The notes under the pieces were generated by a model. It did not search any database and was not told the DNA's origin. It saw nothing but the letters and a program-made list of their open reading frames with translations. The position numbers were made by a program, and so were the translations under genes. Source: Planctomycetota bacterium (GTDB lineage: Bacteria; Planctomycetota; B15-G4). Taken from it: a DNA stretch of 60,686 bases. The stretch is taken from positions 1 through 60,686 of the forward strand of contig QNBX01000007.1 of NCBI GenBank assembly GCA_003644265.1, given 5' to 3'. Positions 29,101 to 37,995 of the stretch are shown in pieces; the first letter of the stretch is position 1; the number at the start of each line of letters is the position of its first letter.

Positions 29101-31126
29101 CGGTCCAATCAGGATCGCTGAACGTGCCGTCCAGCAGGCTGGCCGGTGACGTGACGCCTGTGTCGTAGTACTGACCCATGACGCCCGGGATGGCGGTGAC
29201 AGGCGACACCGTGAACTCCACGCAGTCGGCCAGCGTCTCTTGCGGCACGTTGTCGTCGCCGATGGTGAGGCAGATGGTGTGCTGGCCCACCGCGAAGGGC
29301 AGCGTGACCTGCTCGCTGTTGGCGAGCGTGGTCGCGCCCTCTGTCCAGTTCCAGTCCGTGAGCGCGTGCCCGGGCTCGTGAGTGTGGGAGAAGCTGCCGT
29401 CCAGGAAGACGTCGGCGTCGCCGTTCCCGTCCCAGTCGACGGTCTGCCCGAGGGGCTCGATGACCGTATGCAGGAAGGGGTGGCCCAGCGCGCTGCCGTT
29501 GGCGGAGACGGAGACGATGGCCTGTTCAAAGTTGCCGATGAAATGCAGCCTCAGATCGTAGGTGCCGTGCGCGGTCGGGCTGAACGTCAGCGTGGCCGGC
29601 GCGGACTGTCCCGCTGCCAGGCTCAGGCTGGCCGGCACGCTGATCTGGGTGTGGGGGCCGTTGTCCGGCCCGCCCACGTACTGTTGACCGTCCAGGTCCA
29701 ACTCGAAGTCTGCTCCCGCGCCCATGTGGGTGTGGAACGTCAGGCTGGCCAGTTCCAGCGGGCCGGTGCTGGTGTTGGTCAGGGTCAGGGCCAGCGCTTC
29801 ACTGGTGCCCTGGGACACGGCGCCGAAGTCATGGAAGCCTGGCGTGATGGAGAGCGCCGAGAACAGCAAGCGGATCTCCAGGGCGGACAGCAGCGCCGTG
29901 TCGGTCACGCCGTCGATCAGCAGATTGAGCTCGCCGTCGCCCACCACGACCAACACCGTCTCGCTGTGGGCCGTGTCGTGTCCCACCAGGGAATAGACGT
30001 CCAGGTCGTCCAACTGCTGGGCGCCCTCGACGCTCACGTCCATGACGCGCAGGCCAGCGCCGTTGTGCACGGTCTCGGCAAAGTGCAGCGTGACCTCATA
30101 GGTCGCGTTGGGCAGTGGCAGCGCGTACTCGATCTGGTCGCCTTGAGCCCAGGTCTGGTACAGCCCCGCCTCGCTGGTCCCCGCGACGGGGTCAGCCGTG
30201 CTCTGCTGTGTGATGTCCGTCAGGCCGAAGCCGGGCAGCCAGAGGTTGCCGCCGCCGTCGAAGTAGGGCGAGTCGCCGCCCACATCGATCAGCAGCTCCT
30301 GGCCCACGGCCTCGAGCGCCAAGCCACTGAGCGTCACGAGCGGTGGGTCCCACACGCCGGGCAGGCCGCTGTGTCCGACTTGCAGCAGGGTCTGTCGCGG
30401 ACCTGCGCCGGTGGGCGAGAAGAAGACGTCCACATCCAGGGCCTGCCCGGGCGTCAGCAACACCGGCAGCGGGGAGCTGGGCAGCACCGAGAAGTCGGAG
30501 GCCTGCCCATCGAAGATGGTCAGCGTGTCGACGGTCATGTTGACCAGGCCGTCATTGCTCAGGGTCAGGGTCTGGGCGGGAGCTCCATCGCCCACGTAGG
30601 TCGTGGCGCTCACCAGCGGGTCAGGGCTGGGCGTGACCGTCAGGCGATTGGTGATGTTGAGCGCCGGCGAGATCGCGATGCTGGCGGGCGACAGGGACTC
30701 GTAAAATGCAAACTGGAAGTTGAGCTGCTCCCCGAACGAGGGCTTGAGCTTGAAGCTGAATTCGACCTCGCCGTTGACGTCGGCGGTGAAGTACAGCTCG
30801 GCCTCGACGCTCGTGTTGAGCGTGCACCCGGGCGAGACGTCCTGCAGGCCGGACAAGTCGATCGCGAGGGGGTTGCCCTGGCTGTCGGTGTTGTTGATGC
30901 CAATGATGCAGAGCACCTGCGAGAACGGCGGCATGCCGCCCATGTGGACCGTCTGCAGCATGTTGGGAGCGACGCTGCCGCTGTGCGCGATGAGCGGGAT
31001 GGGGCCCGTCAATGCGCAACCTGACGAATACACCGTCGCCTGGCTGGCGGACGGGCTGGCGATCAGGCCGAGGAGGATGCAGCAGAGCAACAGGCCGGGG
31101 AGCGAGTTCGGGCGCTCGATAGTCAT
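26111..31126 (-). CDS. Very large secreted multidomain protein (malectin, PA14-like, TIG, propeller, Kelch)
   Basis: 1671 aa with a signal peptide (SLPGLLLCCILLGLIASPSA). Domains judged by eye, in order: an N-terminal beta-rich part with an HYDIN-like segment; malectin-like at about 277-425 (LLIDVGGDSPYFDGGGNLWL); another beta-sandwich (ITPGFHDFGAVSQGTSEALA); PA14-like near 647-760 (MGQYYDTGVTSPASLLDGTF); IPT/TIG near 789-870; a glucose/sorbosone dehydrogenase-like propeller near 879-1252; a second TIG near 1277; and Kelch repeats from about 1375 (GKWYLFGGIGGG, RLWVFGGRGPG). Most of these bind carbohydrate or protein. It is a surface or secreted protein of unknown substrate. It lies 142 bases downstream of polA on the same strand, with its own leader. 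Confidence 0.9.
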   Translation of the reverse strand: MTIERPNSLPGLLLCCILLGLIASPSASQATVYSSGCALTGPIPLIAHSGSVAPNMLQTVHMGGMPPFSQVLCIIGINNTDSQGNPLAIDLSGLQDVSPGCTLNTSVEAELYFTADVNGEVEFSFKLKPSFGEQLNFQFAFYESLSPASIAISPALNITNRLTVTPSPDPLVSATTYVGDGAPAQTLTLSNDGLVNMTVDTLTIFDGQASDFSVLPSSPLPVLLTPGQALDVDVFFSPTGAGPRQTLLQVGHSGLPGVWDPPLVTLSGLALEAVGQELLIDVGGDSPYFDGGGNLWLPGFGLTDITQQSTADPVAGTSEAGLYQTWAQGDQIEYALPLPNATYEVTLHFAETVHNGAGLRVMDVSVEGAQQLDDLDVYSLVGHDTAHSETVLVVVGDGELNLLIDGVTDTALLSALEIRLLFSALSITPGFHDFGAVSQGTSEALALTLTNTSTGPLELASLTFHTHMGAGADFELDLDGQQYVGGPDNGPHTQISVPASLSLAAGQSAPATLTFSPTAHGTYDLRLHFIGNFEQAIVSVSANGSALGHPFLHTVIEPLGQTVDWDGNGDADVFLDGSFSHTHEPGHALTDWNWTEGATTLANSEQVTLPFAVGQHTICLTIGDDNVPQETLADCVEFTVSPVTAIPGVMGQYYDTGVTSPASLLDGTFSDPDWTEALGSLRIEEGDDGYGGSALSGNAVLRLSADIDVTLADSYEFELSGGVDARLFVNGTPYTAPISLGLGSHSVEARFAVAGLPDLPVELLMGPVGAPVSVSGGDLTHDESTDPPMINAMTAQGSTLGGDSIVIEGFGFFPQDQLTLHWGAAELTELDFSSWSSTRITLLSPPHSAGPIDVSIQAPAGASPVGSFMYLEGGPPPINFELTTVASIPRPTSGTWGSDGRLYVGQRFGLITALSFDDDYDVVSQTEYPAVSGLSNIEIMGLTTNPFDPPSPVRLYVAHSQLYAQGGGPFSEHAPYPGQVSILVGPDFDTPIPYITGLPTSNHDHAVNGLSFDNNGDLLICVGSNTNAGVVWPSLGDMDEGPLSAAILKAHTSDPTFDGSITYIETLGGAPNDDQGDSAIVELAPGMDVEVHAPGIRNSFDMVLTTSGHLYATDNGPNSSFGPASLSASTQTGGDAADPDEFLLVEKGNYYGHPNRNRGRTDDRQNLYHGIGDANQPEVFSQAIGLLSSSVNGIDEYRATTFQSQMRDEILVQRWNGDIYRLLLSDDGRKALASTPLSPTSPALGLRTGPGGAVVLMDFSKNLVRALEPVDASASSMVAWDIFPWRAPATGGANFVIGGKNFGPLGSTAVLFDGVPAMLTSVTPGRITGVVPPATVFDGSFITLLIDSGGSQSVIPDAFRWLFVPAGNEPGRWDDLPAMPAALGEVSAGVINGEIYVIGEGNNNTYAYHIASKTWSTVAPRPKPGHHCASEVLNGKWYLFGGIGGGSAGRCQIYDPVLDVWTLGADMPWAASSSASALIDGLVYLSGGMVTGAFTVGDTVAYDPQADSYTALAPMPLPRNHSASGTDGSRLWVFGGRGPGSGDSNVVANGFDHVQVYDPVAGTWEVHTDPGSSLLPLPIGRGGMGKAVWKDGEFYVFGGETLTGPGANANDVYDRVDVFSPDLGSWRLDQPMILPRHGTFPVLFQGRVFLPGGGTAAGFSQSAGNDSFNRQ

Positions 31127-31167
31127 GGTGAAGTGTCGCGGTCGGGGTTCGGAGCAGAAAAGTCCCG

Positions 31168-31182
31168 GGTCGAAGATCGACC
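31168..31182. other. Short perfect palindrome between polA and the large exoprotein gene
   Basis: GGTCGAAGATCGACC is a six-base-pair stem with a three-base loop, 42 bases before the minus-strand start at 31126. It could be a weak terminator for polA or an operator. There is no strong T run. Confidence 0.35.
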
Positions 31183-31268
31183 GATTCCCCAGAATACCCC
31201 AGGAAAAGGAAGCTGGGGGGGCTGGGCGAGCAGCTCAGAATCTGGATTGACCGCGCTGGGGACTGGGC

Positions 31269-34061
31269 TCAGTGAGCCTCCAGCCAGGTGCGCCCCGTGC
31301 CGGTATCCACCACCAGTGGTACATCCAGTTCCATGGCCCCCGACATGTGCTCAATCGCCAGGGCCCGCACGGGCTCCACCTGACTCTCCGGCAGCTCCAG
31401 CACCAACTCGTCGTGGACCTGCAGGATCATGCGGGCGCCCAGGTCCGAGTCGGCCAGGGCCCGGTGCAGGCGCACCATGGCGATCTTGATCAGGTCGGCC
31501 GCCGTGCCTTGGATGGGCGTGTTGACGGCCACGTTCATGAGCGCGGCCAGGGTGCGCTGGTCGGCGCTGGCGATGCCGTCCAGCTTGCGGCGGCGCCCCG
31601 ACAGGGTGTTGACCAGGCCCTGTTCCTTGGCCTGGGCGCGGGTGCTGTCCAGCCAGGCCTTCACCTTGGGAAAGGTCTCGAAGTACTGTGCGATGAAGGC
31701 CGCGGCCTCCTTGATCGACACACCGATCTGGGCCCCGAGGCGCGGCGCGCCCATGCCGTAGAGGATGCCGAAGTTGATCGACTTGGCCGAACCGCGCATG
31801 TCGCTGTCGACCTGGCTCTCGTCCACGCCGAACACCAGCGCGGCCGTGCGGCGGTGGATGTCGTCGCCCGCGCGAAAGGCCTCGATCAGGGCCTCGTCCC
31901 CCGAGAGGTGCGCCATCAAGCGCAGCTCCACCTGGCTGTAGTCAGCGGCCAGCAGGACTTGCCCCTCGGGCGCGATGAAGGCCTCGCGGATGCGCCGCCC
32001 CTCCGCCGTGCGGATGGGGATGTTCTGCAGGTTGGGGTCGGCCGAAGAGAGCCGCCCGGTGGCCGCCACGGCCTGGTTGTAGCTGGTGTGGATGCGCCCG
32101 CTGTACGGGTGCACCAGGCTGGGCAGGGCGTCCACATAGGTGCCCTTGAGCTTGGTGAGCTGACGATGCTCCAGCACGGCGGCGGGCAGGGGGTGCGCCG
32201 AGAGCTGCTCGAGCACCGAGGCGTCGGTGCTGAAGCCGGTCTTGGTCTTCTTGAGGCGCTTGATGCCCAGCTCTTCGTGGATGGCCAGCTCGTCGAACAT
32301 GACCTCGGCCAGCTGCTTGGGCGAGGCCGGGTTGAAGGCGCGACCCGCCAGCTCGTGCAGCCGCTCGAGCAGGCCCTCGATGCGCTCGCCCATCTCGCCC
32401 GAGAGGCGCCGCAGGTGGTCGACGTCCACCAGCACGCCGGCGGTCTCCATGTCGAGCAGCACGCGCAGCGTGGGCAGCTCGATGTCGCGGAAGACGGGCT
32501 GCACCTCGTCGCCGTCCAGCTTGGCGGCGAAGCGCTCGTACAGGCGCCAGGTGACCTCGGCGTCCTCGCAGGCGTACTCGCCGCAGCGCTGCACGGGCAC
32601 GTCCCACATGGAGATCTGGCTCTTGCCCTTGCCGATCAGATCGGAGGTGGGGATCTTGGCCAGCCCCAGGTGCTTGAGCGCCAGGAAGTCGAGGCCGTGC
32701 TGTGACTGATGCGCGTCGAGGCAGTAGCTGGCCAGCATGGTGTCGAAGGCCACGTTGGCCACGGGCACGCCGTAGCGGCTCAGCACCAGCAGGTCGTACT
32801 TGAGGTTCTGGCCGGCCACCTCGACCGCGGCGTCGCCCAACACCGGCGCCACGTCCGCCAGGAAGCGCGACAGGTCGCTGCCGTCCGGGGGCAGCAGCGG
32901 GTCACCGGGCAGGCCCGTGCCGCGGGTGCCGCCCGAGGGTCCGGCGAACATGCCGTCGTCGCTGCCCACGCCGGCGGCGCGCTCGCGGGCCGTGCGGCCG
33001 TGGTCGCCGGTGCCGAAGAGGGGCGGCTCGAGGTTGGCCGGCAGGTACCACGCGGCGCCCTGTTCAAAGCAGAAGGCCAGCCCCACGATCTCGGCCTCCA
33101 GCGCCTTGATGGAGGTGGTCTCCAGGTCGAACACCAGCCGCTTGGCCCCGCGCAGCAGCTTCAGGAACTCGTCGTACCGCTCGCGTGTGGTGACGACGTG
33201 CGCGTCGCGCCTGGCGGCCGGCGGCGGCGCGTCGCTGGCCACGCGCGCGACCAGCGAGGGAAAGTCGAGCTCGACGAACAGCTCCCGTGCCACGTCGCCG
33301 TCGGGGCCGCCGTAGTTCAGGTCTTCGAGCGCGATCTCGATCGGTGAGTCCGTGCGGATGGTGACCAGGTCGCGGCTCAGGTAGGCCGACTCCTTGCCGT
33401 CCCGCAGACGCGCCTGCAGCGAGGGCGGCTTGATGCCGTCCAGCTGGGCGTAGATGTCGTCCAATCCCTCGAACTGCGCGATCAGCTTGTGTGCCGTCTT
33501 CTCGCCGATGCCGGGCACGCCGGGCACGTTGTCGCTGGAGTCACCCATCAGCGCCAGCACGTCGATGACCTGCTCGGGCCGGCAGTTGAACTTGGCGCGC
33601 ACGGCCTCGGCCCGCTGCAGCTCGGGCTCCCCCGGGCGAGAGGGGTTGAGGATCTCCACGCGCTCGTTGACGCACTGCATGAAGTCCTTGTCGCCCGACA
33701 CGATCAGCACCTGGTGCCCCCGTTCGGCGGCCTGGGCGGCCAGGGTGCCGATGACGTCGTCGGCCTCCCAGCCCGGCAGGGCGTACACCTCGAACCCGAG
33801 CGCGTGGGCGATGCGGTCGAAAGTGGGCAGCTGCGCGATCAGCTCGGGCGGCGTCTTCTGGCGCGTGGCCTTGTAGTCCGGAAAGGTCTCGTGCCGGAAG
33901 GTCTTGGCCGGAGTGTCCATGGCCACCAGGGCAAAGTCTGGCCGCTGCGATTCGACCAGGGCCAGCAGCGACGCGGCGTAAGAGTAGGCGGGTCCGGGGC
34001 CGCGGGCATAGAAGGAGCGATAGGCCAGCGCGGAGCCGTCCACCAGGATCGTCTTGGGCAT
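31269..34061 (-). CDS. polA: DNA polymerase I
   Basis: 930 aa with all three activities of PolA. The 5'-nuclease domain begins MPKTILVDGSALAYRSFYAR and contains VSGDKDFMQ. The 3'-5' exonuclease domain keeps its acidic residues (LVFDLETTSIKAL, GQNLKYDLLVL, YACEDAEVTW), so proofreading looks intact. The polymerase motifs are A (LLAADYSQVELRLMAHLSGD), B (RGSAKSINFGILYGMG) and C (LQVHDELVLE). A Gly/Arg-rich insertion of about 40 residues (from ATRPP-like position after LEPPLFGTGDHG) sits in the exonuclease domain. ATG 34061 is chosen over 34070 because TACCAT sits exactly seven bases before it. Divergent from the lipoprotein at 34267. Confidence 0.97.
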   Translation of the reverse strand: MPKTILVDGSALAYRSFYARGPGPAYSYAASLLALVESQRPDFALVAMDTPAKTFRHETFPDYKATRQKTPPELIAQLPTFDRIAHALGFEVYALPGWEADDVIGTLAAQAAERGHQVLIVSGDKDFMQCVNERVEILNPSRPGEPELQRAEAVRAKFNCRPEQVIDVLALMGDSSDNVPGVPGIGEKTAHKLIAQFEGLDDIYAQLDGIKPPSLQARLRDGKESAYLSRDLVTIRTDSPIEIALEDLNYGGPDGDVARELFVELDFPSLVARVASDAPPPAARRDAHVVTTRERYDEFLKLLRGAKRLVFDLETTSIKALEAEIVGLAFCFEQGAAWYLPANLEPPLFGTGDHGRTARERAAGVGSDDGMFAGPSGGTRGTGLPGDPLLPPDGSDLSRFLADVAPVLGDAAVEVAGQNLKYDLLVLSRYGVPVANVAFDTMLASYCLDAHQSQHGLDFLALKHLGLAKIPTSDLIGKGKSQISMWDVPVQRCGEYACEDAEVTWRLYERFAAKLDGDEVQPVFRDIELPTLRVLLDMETAGVLVDVDHLRRLSGEMGERIEGLLERLHELAGRAFNPASPKQLAEVMFDELAIHEELGIKRLKKTKTGFSTDASVLEQLSAHPLPAAVLEHRQLTKLKGTYVDALPSLVHPYSGRIHTSYNQAVAATGRLSSADPNLQNIPIRTAEGRRIREAFIAPEGQVLLAADYSQVELRLMAHLSGDEALIEAFRAGDDIHRRTAALVFGVDESQVDSDMRGSAKSINFGILYGMGAPRLGAQIGVSIKEAAAFIAQYFETFPKVKAWLDSTRAQAKEQGLVNTLSGRRRKLDGIASADQRTLAALMNVAVNTPIQGTAADLIKIAMVRLHRALADSDLGARMILQVHDELVLELPESQVEPVRALAIEHMSGAMELDVPLVVDTGTGRTWLEAH

Positions 34062-34068
34062 GGGCGGC

Positions 34069-34074
34069 ATGGTA
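34069..34074 (-). promoter_or_regulatory. Candidate -10 for leaderless polA
   Basis: TACCAT on the minus strand ends seven bases before the ATG at 34061. There is no Shine-Dalgarno upstream. The hexamer overlaps the alternative ATG at 34070. Confidence 0.35.
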
Positions 34075-34266
34075 GCCCGGGCGACTCCCGGGACGAGCGT
34101 CCCGGCTGGGGCCTTCGGCGTGGTGGACATGGCCCCGACGGTGGCCGATGCTGGCCGCGCCCCGAGGGGGGCCAGTGTGGGTCGTGGCGGGTGCAGCTTC
34201 TGGCGCGGCTGCGAGCGCTGTTCGCCGAGAGGTTCTGTGAGAGGTCCCATGGCTCTGGAGATCGTC

Positions 34267-34920
34267 ATGTCGCGTGTCCGTCGAGTGCTCTCTCGCGGAG
34301 TGCGCCGCGTGGTTCCGGGATGGCGGCGTCGCCGCGTCCGCGGCCTGTGCTCGCTGCCCGCGCTGGTGCTCTGCCTGGGACTGGGCCTGTCGAGCTGCGG
34401 CGAAGACGTCCCCGACGTGGCCCTCGAGGCTGAGGCCTCCGCGCAGCAACAGCTGCTCGACGGCGAGCCGTCCGCGGCCCTGGCCACCTGCCGCAAGGCC
34501 CTGGCGGGGGGCGCCGAGAGCCCCGGCCTGCGCTTGGCGGCCGCCACGGCCTGCCTCGATCTGAAGCGCTTGTCGGACGCCCTGAGTCACGCCCGCGTGG
34601 GCCTGAATGATCGGCGCACAAGCGGACCCATTCGCGCCGATCTGTCCTGGGCCGAGGGCAAGGCCGCGCTGCTGCGCTACCGCGAGCTGAGCGACGAGAC
34701 CGACTGGCGTCGGGCCAACTCATCGCTGGAGACGGCCAGCGAGGCCGGCGAGCACAGGCTCGAGGCCGCGACCCTGCTGGTGATCATGCAGCACACCCAT
34801 CCGCGCGGTGACGCCGCGCGCAAGGCGCGCTTCGCCGCGCTTGTGCGAGAGCTGGCGCCGGACTCCAAGGAGGCCGCCACCGTGGCCCGCCTGATGCAGT
34901 CCGAGGACGCCGGCGGATGA
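34267..34920 (+). CDS. Hypothetical TPR-like lipoprotein
   Basis: 217 aa. An arginine-rich N-terminus of about 28 residues precedes a hydrophobic stretch (LPALVLCLGLGLSSC) with a lipobox at Cys44, an unusually long n-region for a lipoprotein. ATG 34267 has GGAG seven bases upstream; ATG 34249 is possible. The mature part is helical and alanine-rich (LLDGEPSAALATCRKALAGG, LSDALSHARVGLND) and looks like tetratricopeptide-like repeats. It overlaps the following symporter gene by ATGA, so the two are probably translated together. Function unknown. Confidence 0.7.
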   Translation: MSRVRRVLSRGVRRVVPGWRRRRVRGLCSLPALVLCLGLGLSSCGEDVPDVALEAEASAQQQLLDGEPSAALATCRKALAGGAESPGLRLAAATACLDLKRLSDALSHARVGLNDRRTSGPIRADLSWAEGKAALLRYRELSDETDWRRANSSLETASEAGEHRLEAATLLVIMQHTHPRGDAARKARFAALVRELAPDSKEAATVARLMQSEDAGG

Positions 34921-36464
34921 GCGAGCGAGCGGCATTCAGCTCGCGCTGGGGCCTGATCCTGGCGGCGCTCGGCATGGCCGTGGGCACCGGCAACGTGTGG
35001 CGCTTTCCACGCGTGCTCAGCCAGAACGGCGGCGGCACCTTCCTGATCCCCTGGGCCATCTTCCTGTTCACCTGGTCGATCCCGCTGCTGATGGCGGAGT
35101 TCGCCCTGGGCCGGGCCGCGGGGCGCGGGCCGGTGGGCGCCTTCGCGCGCATCTTCGGCCGCAACACGGCCTGGCGCGGCGGCTTCGTGGCCTTCTGCAC
35201 CATTGCCATCATGTTCTATTACTCGGTCGTAGCCGGCTGGACCGCACGCTACGTCTGGCTGGCGGTGGGCAGCGGCTTCTCCGACCTGGGGGCGGACGGC
35301 GGGCTGGCACTGTTCACCGACTTCACCCACACCTCGGGGCCGGCGTTGGCGCACCTGGTCTCCATCGGCCTGGCCTGCGCGGTGGTGGCGGCAGGGGTCA
35401 CCAAGGGCATCGAGCGCTCGGCCAAGCTGCTGGTGCCCACGCTGTTCGTGGTGCTGATCATCTCGCTGGTGCGCGGCGTCACGCTGGAGGGTGCGGGCGA
35501 GGGCATCCGCTTCCTGACCACGGTCGACTGGGCGCGCCTGGGCGACTACCGCCTGTGGCTGGAGGCGCTCTCGCAGTCGGCCTGGTCCACCGGCGCGGGC
35601 TGGGGCCTGATGATCGGCTACTCGGTCTACGCCACCAACTCCATGCGCGCCGGGCGCGAGTGCGTCGTCACCGGCGTGGGCAACAACCTGGCCTCGCTGC
35701 TGGCGGCCTTTGCCATCATCCCCGCGGTGTTCGCCCTGGCCCCCATGGCGGGGCAGGACCCGGCGCAGCTGGTGGAGCAGAGCGGCCCGGGCAGCACCGG
35801 CCTGACGTTCGTCTGGATCCCTGTGCTCTACCAGCAGATGCCGTGGGGCGGGGGCGCCCTGTCGATCTTGTTCTTCGTGGCGCTGTTCTTCGCCGCCCTG
35901 AGCTCGCTGATCGCCATGGTGGAGCTGGCGGTGCGCACGCTGCTCGACCTGGGCTGGCAGCGGCGGCGCGCCGTGGCGGCCGTGTTTGTGGGCGGCTTTG
36001 CGCTGGGGCTGCCCTCGGCCATCGACCTGCCCTTCATCGAGGGCCACGACGGCTTCGCGGTGTTCCAGAATCAGGACTGGGTCTGGGGCGTGGGGCTGAT
36101 CGTCTCCGGCGCCATCACCGGCTGGGCCGTGCTGCGCTACGGCGTGAGCCGCTTCTACGCCGAGTTCATCGCTGGGCCAGAGGGCGGCAGCACGGGCGGC
36201 TTCACGGCGGGCCTGTTCCGCTGGAGCATCACGCTGCTGATTCCCGTGCAGGCGGTGGGGTTGCTGGGCTGGTGGTTCTGGCAGGCCTGGACCTGGACCG
36301 AGGCGCCCACAAACGAACCCGCGCGCAGCATCGCTGAGCGCCTGGGCGAGTGGCTCGACCCGAGCTCGCTCTTCAGCGTGGGCACCTGTCTGGCGCAGTG
36401 GGCCGTGGTGCTGCTGGTGCTGCGTCTGGTCAACCGCCGCCTGGGCCGCGCGGCGGACGGCTAG
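34917..36464 (+). CDS. Sodium-dependent transporter, NSS/SNF family
   Basis: 515 aa with about 12 transmembrane helices. The start matches the LeuT family closely: SSRWGLILAALGMAVGTGNV followed by WRFP and QNGGG, the substrate/Na+ binding region of TM1. Members import amino acids or related small molecules with Na+. The substrate cannot be told from the sequence. ATGA overlap with the lipoprotein gene indicates translational coupling. The C-terminus ends in an Arg-rich tail. Convergent with the NERD-kinase gene. Confidence 0.93.
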   Translation: MSERAAFSSRWGLILAALGMAVGTGNVWRFPRVLSQNGGGTFLIPWAIFLFTWSIPLLMAEFALGRAAGRGPVGAFARIFGRNTAWRGGFVAFCTIAIMFYYSVVAGWTARYVWLAVGSGFSDLGADGGLALFTDFTHTSGPALAHLVSIGLACAVVAAGVTKGIERSAKLLVPTLFVVLIISLVRGVTLEGAGEGIRFLTTVDWARLGDYRLWLEALSQSAWSTGAGWGLMIGYSVYATNSMRAGRECVVTGVGNNLASLLAAFAIIPAVFALAPMAGQDPAQLVEQSGPGSTGLTFVWIPVLYQQMPWGGGALSILFFVALFFAALSSLIAMVELAVRTLLDLGWQRRRAVAAVFVGGFALGLPSAIDLPFIEGHDGFAVFQNQDWVWGVGLIVSGAITGWAVLRYGVSRFYAEFIAGPEGGSTGGFTAGLFRWSITLLIPVQAVGLLGWWFWQAWTWTEAPTNEPARSIAERLGEWLDPSSLFSVGTCLAQWAVVLLVLRLVNRRLGRAADG

Positions 36465-36482
36465 CGGATTGAGGCCGGCGGG

Positions 36483-36518
36483 CTCCGGCGCGGGGAGCCT
36501 GGTGAGCGGGCGCCGGAG
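36483..36518. terminator. Possible hairpin between convergent genes
   Basis: CTCCGGCGC at 36483-36491 pairs perfectly with GCGCCGGAG at 36510-36518 around an 18-base loop. It lies between the ends of the symporter and NERD-kinase genes. There is no T run on either side, so it is only a possible bidirectional terminator. Confidence 0.4.
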
Positions 36519-36547
36519 GAGAGTCTGCGTCGAGCTCTCAGCGCGAC

Positions 36548-37978
36548 CTACTCCGACAGGATGGCGAGGTCGTCGATGACCGCCTGCATGGACGGGTAGC
36601 GCTGGGCCGGGTCGCGCCGGCACATGCGCAGGATCACGTCTGCGGCGAGCTGGGGCGCGTCCATGCGGTTGATACTGTCGGGGTCGGAGAGCTCGGCCAC
36701 CAGACGCTCGCGGTCGATGGGGATCTCGCCCGTCAGCTCGCGCACGTCGTCGTAGGGAGTGTGTCCCGTGAGCACCTCGTGGAACGAGATGCCCATGGAG
36801 AAGATGTCGCTGCGGGCGTCGGCGGCCTCGGGGTTGTCGTAGACCTCCGGCGCGGTGAAGGCCGGGTTGAGGCGCTGCATGAGCTTGCGCGGGCGCTGCA
36901 CGTCCGGGTTGTCCCGGATCAACGCCAGGTCGAAGTTGACGAGCTTGACCGTGGGAGCGCCTCCGTCGGGAGCCGGCGCCACCACGATGTTCATGGGCCG
37001 CACGTCCCGGTGGATCACGCCGTGGGCGTGGCAGTGGGCCAGCCCTCGCGCCGCGCCCAGGAAGCCCTGGGCCTTCATGTGCCAGGTGCGGCGGTGCTTG
37101 GGGAACTGCTCGGCGTCCTCCTGCAACGCCACGCGCAGCGGGCGTCCGCCCTCGATGAACTCGGTCGGCAGCACGAACTGGTGGCTGCCCCAGGCGAACA
37201 TGTCGCCGGTGCGGATCAGGTTGGGGTGCGCGCCCAGCATGCGCATGGCGTCCTGGTCGTGGAAGATGGACTCGATCTGCCGCCTGCGCTCGTCGCCGCC
37301 GGCGTACAGGTCGAAGTGAAACACTTTCAGGATCGTGCGCGGCCGCGTGCGGATGTAGCGATGCTTGGCCAGGAAGACTGTGCGTTCGCTGCGCTGGCTG
37401 ATGCGTTCGACGATGTCGTACAGCCCGATGCGGTGCACGTGCTGGCGCGGGCTCATGCCCAGGATGACCGTGGCCACGGCGTCCTGCAGACGCCGGATGT
37501 CGTTGGTCTGCACCGGCAGCGAGGCCGGGTCTGTCAGGTGCTTGGCCGCGTCTGCCAGGGTCAGCACGCGCCCGGCCTGCTCGTCGTGCAGACGGACCCG
37601 CGCGCGGCTGTCGGTGAGCAGCACGGCCGTATCGACCCACACGTCCTCCAGCCGCCGGTCGTAGCGCCGCAGGGCGCCGGCCAGGATCTTGGACTTCTTG
37701 TTGGCCAGCGGGATCGGGCTGGGGCTGATGCCGCCGTTCTCGAACTCCCAGTGGTGCCGCGTGCCCTTGATGGTGCCGCGGTAGCCCTTGACCTCAACGT
37801 GCCAGAGCACGAAGTCGCCCAGTACGGCCAGGTCGTACTCATAGGGCAGGCCGTGGCCGGTGGTGAGCTCAAAGTTGTGGAACAGGAACCAGTCCTTGGG
37901 CAGGGCCGCGGCCAGGTGCCGGATGGCGGCGGCCTCGCTCTCGTTCTCGGGTTCGCCGATGGAGTGCACGTGTGCCAT
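36548..37978 (-). CDS. NERD domain-containing protein kinase-like protein with altered DFG
   Basis: 476 aa. Residues about 10-130 form a NERD (nuclease-related) domain (WFLFHNFELTTGHG, EYDLAVLGDFVLWHVEVKGY). Residues about 200-476 form a kinase fold: LKVFHFDLYAG (lysine), HRDVRPMNIVV (H323-D325), APEVYDNPEAADARSDIFSM and the C-lobe RMCRRDPAQRYPSMQ. The DFG motif reads VKLVNFDLAL: Asn348 replaces the metal-binding Asp and Asp the Gly. It may be a pseudokinase or an atypical enzyme. Start ATG 37978. It lies 17 bases downstream of the lipase gene, in an apparent operon. Confidence 0.87.
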   Translation of the reverse strand: MAHVHSIGEPENESEAAAIRHLAAALPKDWFLFHNFELTTGHGLPYEYDLAVLGDFVLWHVEVKGYRGTIKGTRHHWEFENGGISPSPIPLANKKSKILAGALRRYDRRLEDVWVDTAVLLTDSRARVRLHDEQAGRVLTLADAAKHLTDPASLPVQTNDIRRLQDAVATVILGMSPRQHVHRIGLYDIVERISQRSERTVFLAKHRYIRTRPRTILKVFHFDLYAGGDERRRQIESIFHDQDAMRMLGAHPNLIRTGDMFAWGSHQFVLPTEFIEGGRPLRVALQEDAEQFPKHRRTWHMKAQGFLGAARGLAHCHAHGVIHRDVRPMNIVVAPAPDGGAPTVKLVNFDLALIRDNPDVQRPRKLMQRLNPAFTAPEVYDNPEAADARSDIFSMGISFHEVLTGHTPYDDVRELTGEIPIDRERLVAELSDPDSINRMDAPQLAADVILRMCRRDPAQRYPSMQAVIDDLAILSE

Positions 37979-37995
37979 GAAATGCTCGCGTCGGG

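Noticed and set aside
29240..31024. 594-codon plus-strand frame inside the large exoprotein gene
   Set aside because: Antisense to recognisable malectin-like and other domains; low-complexity translation.
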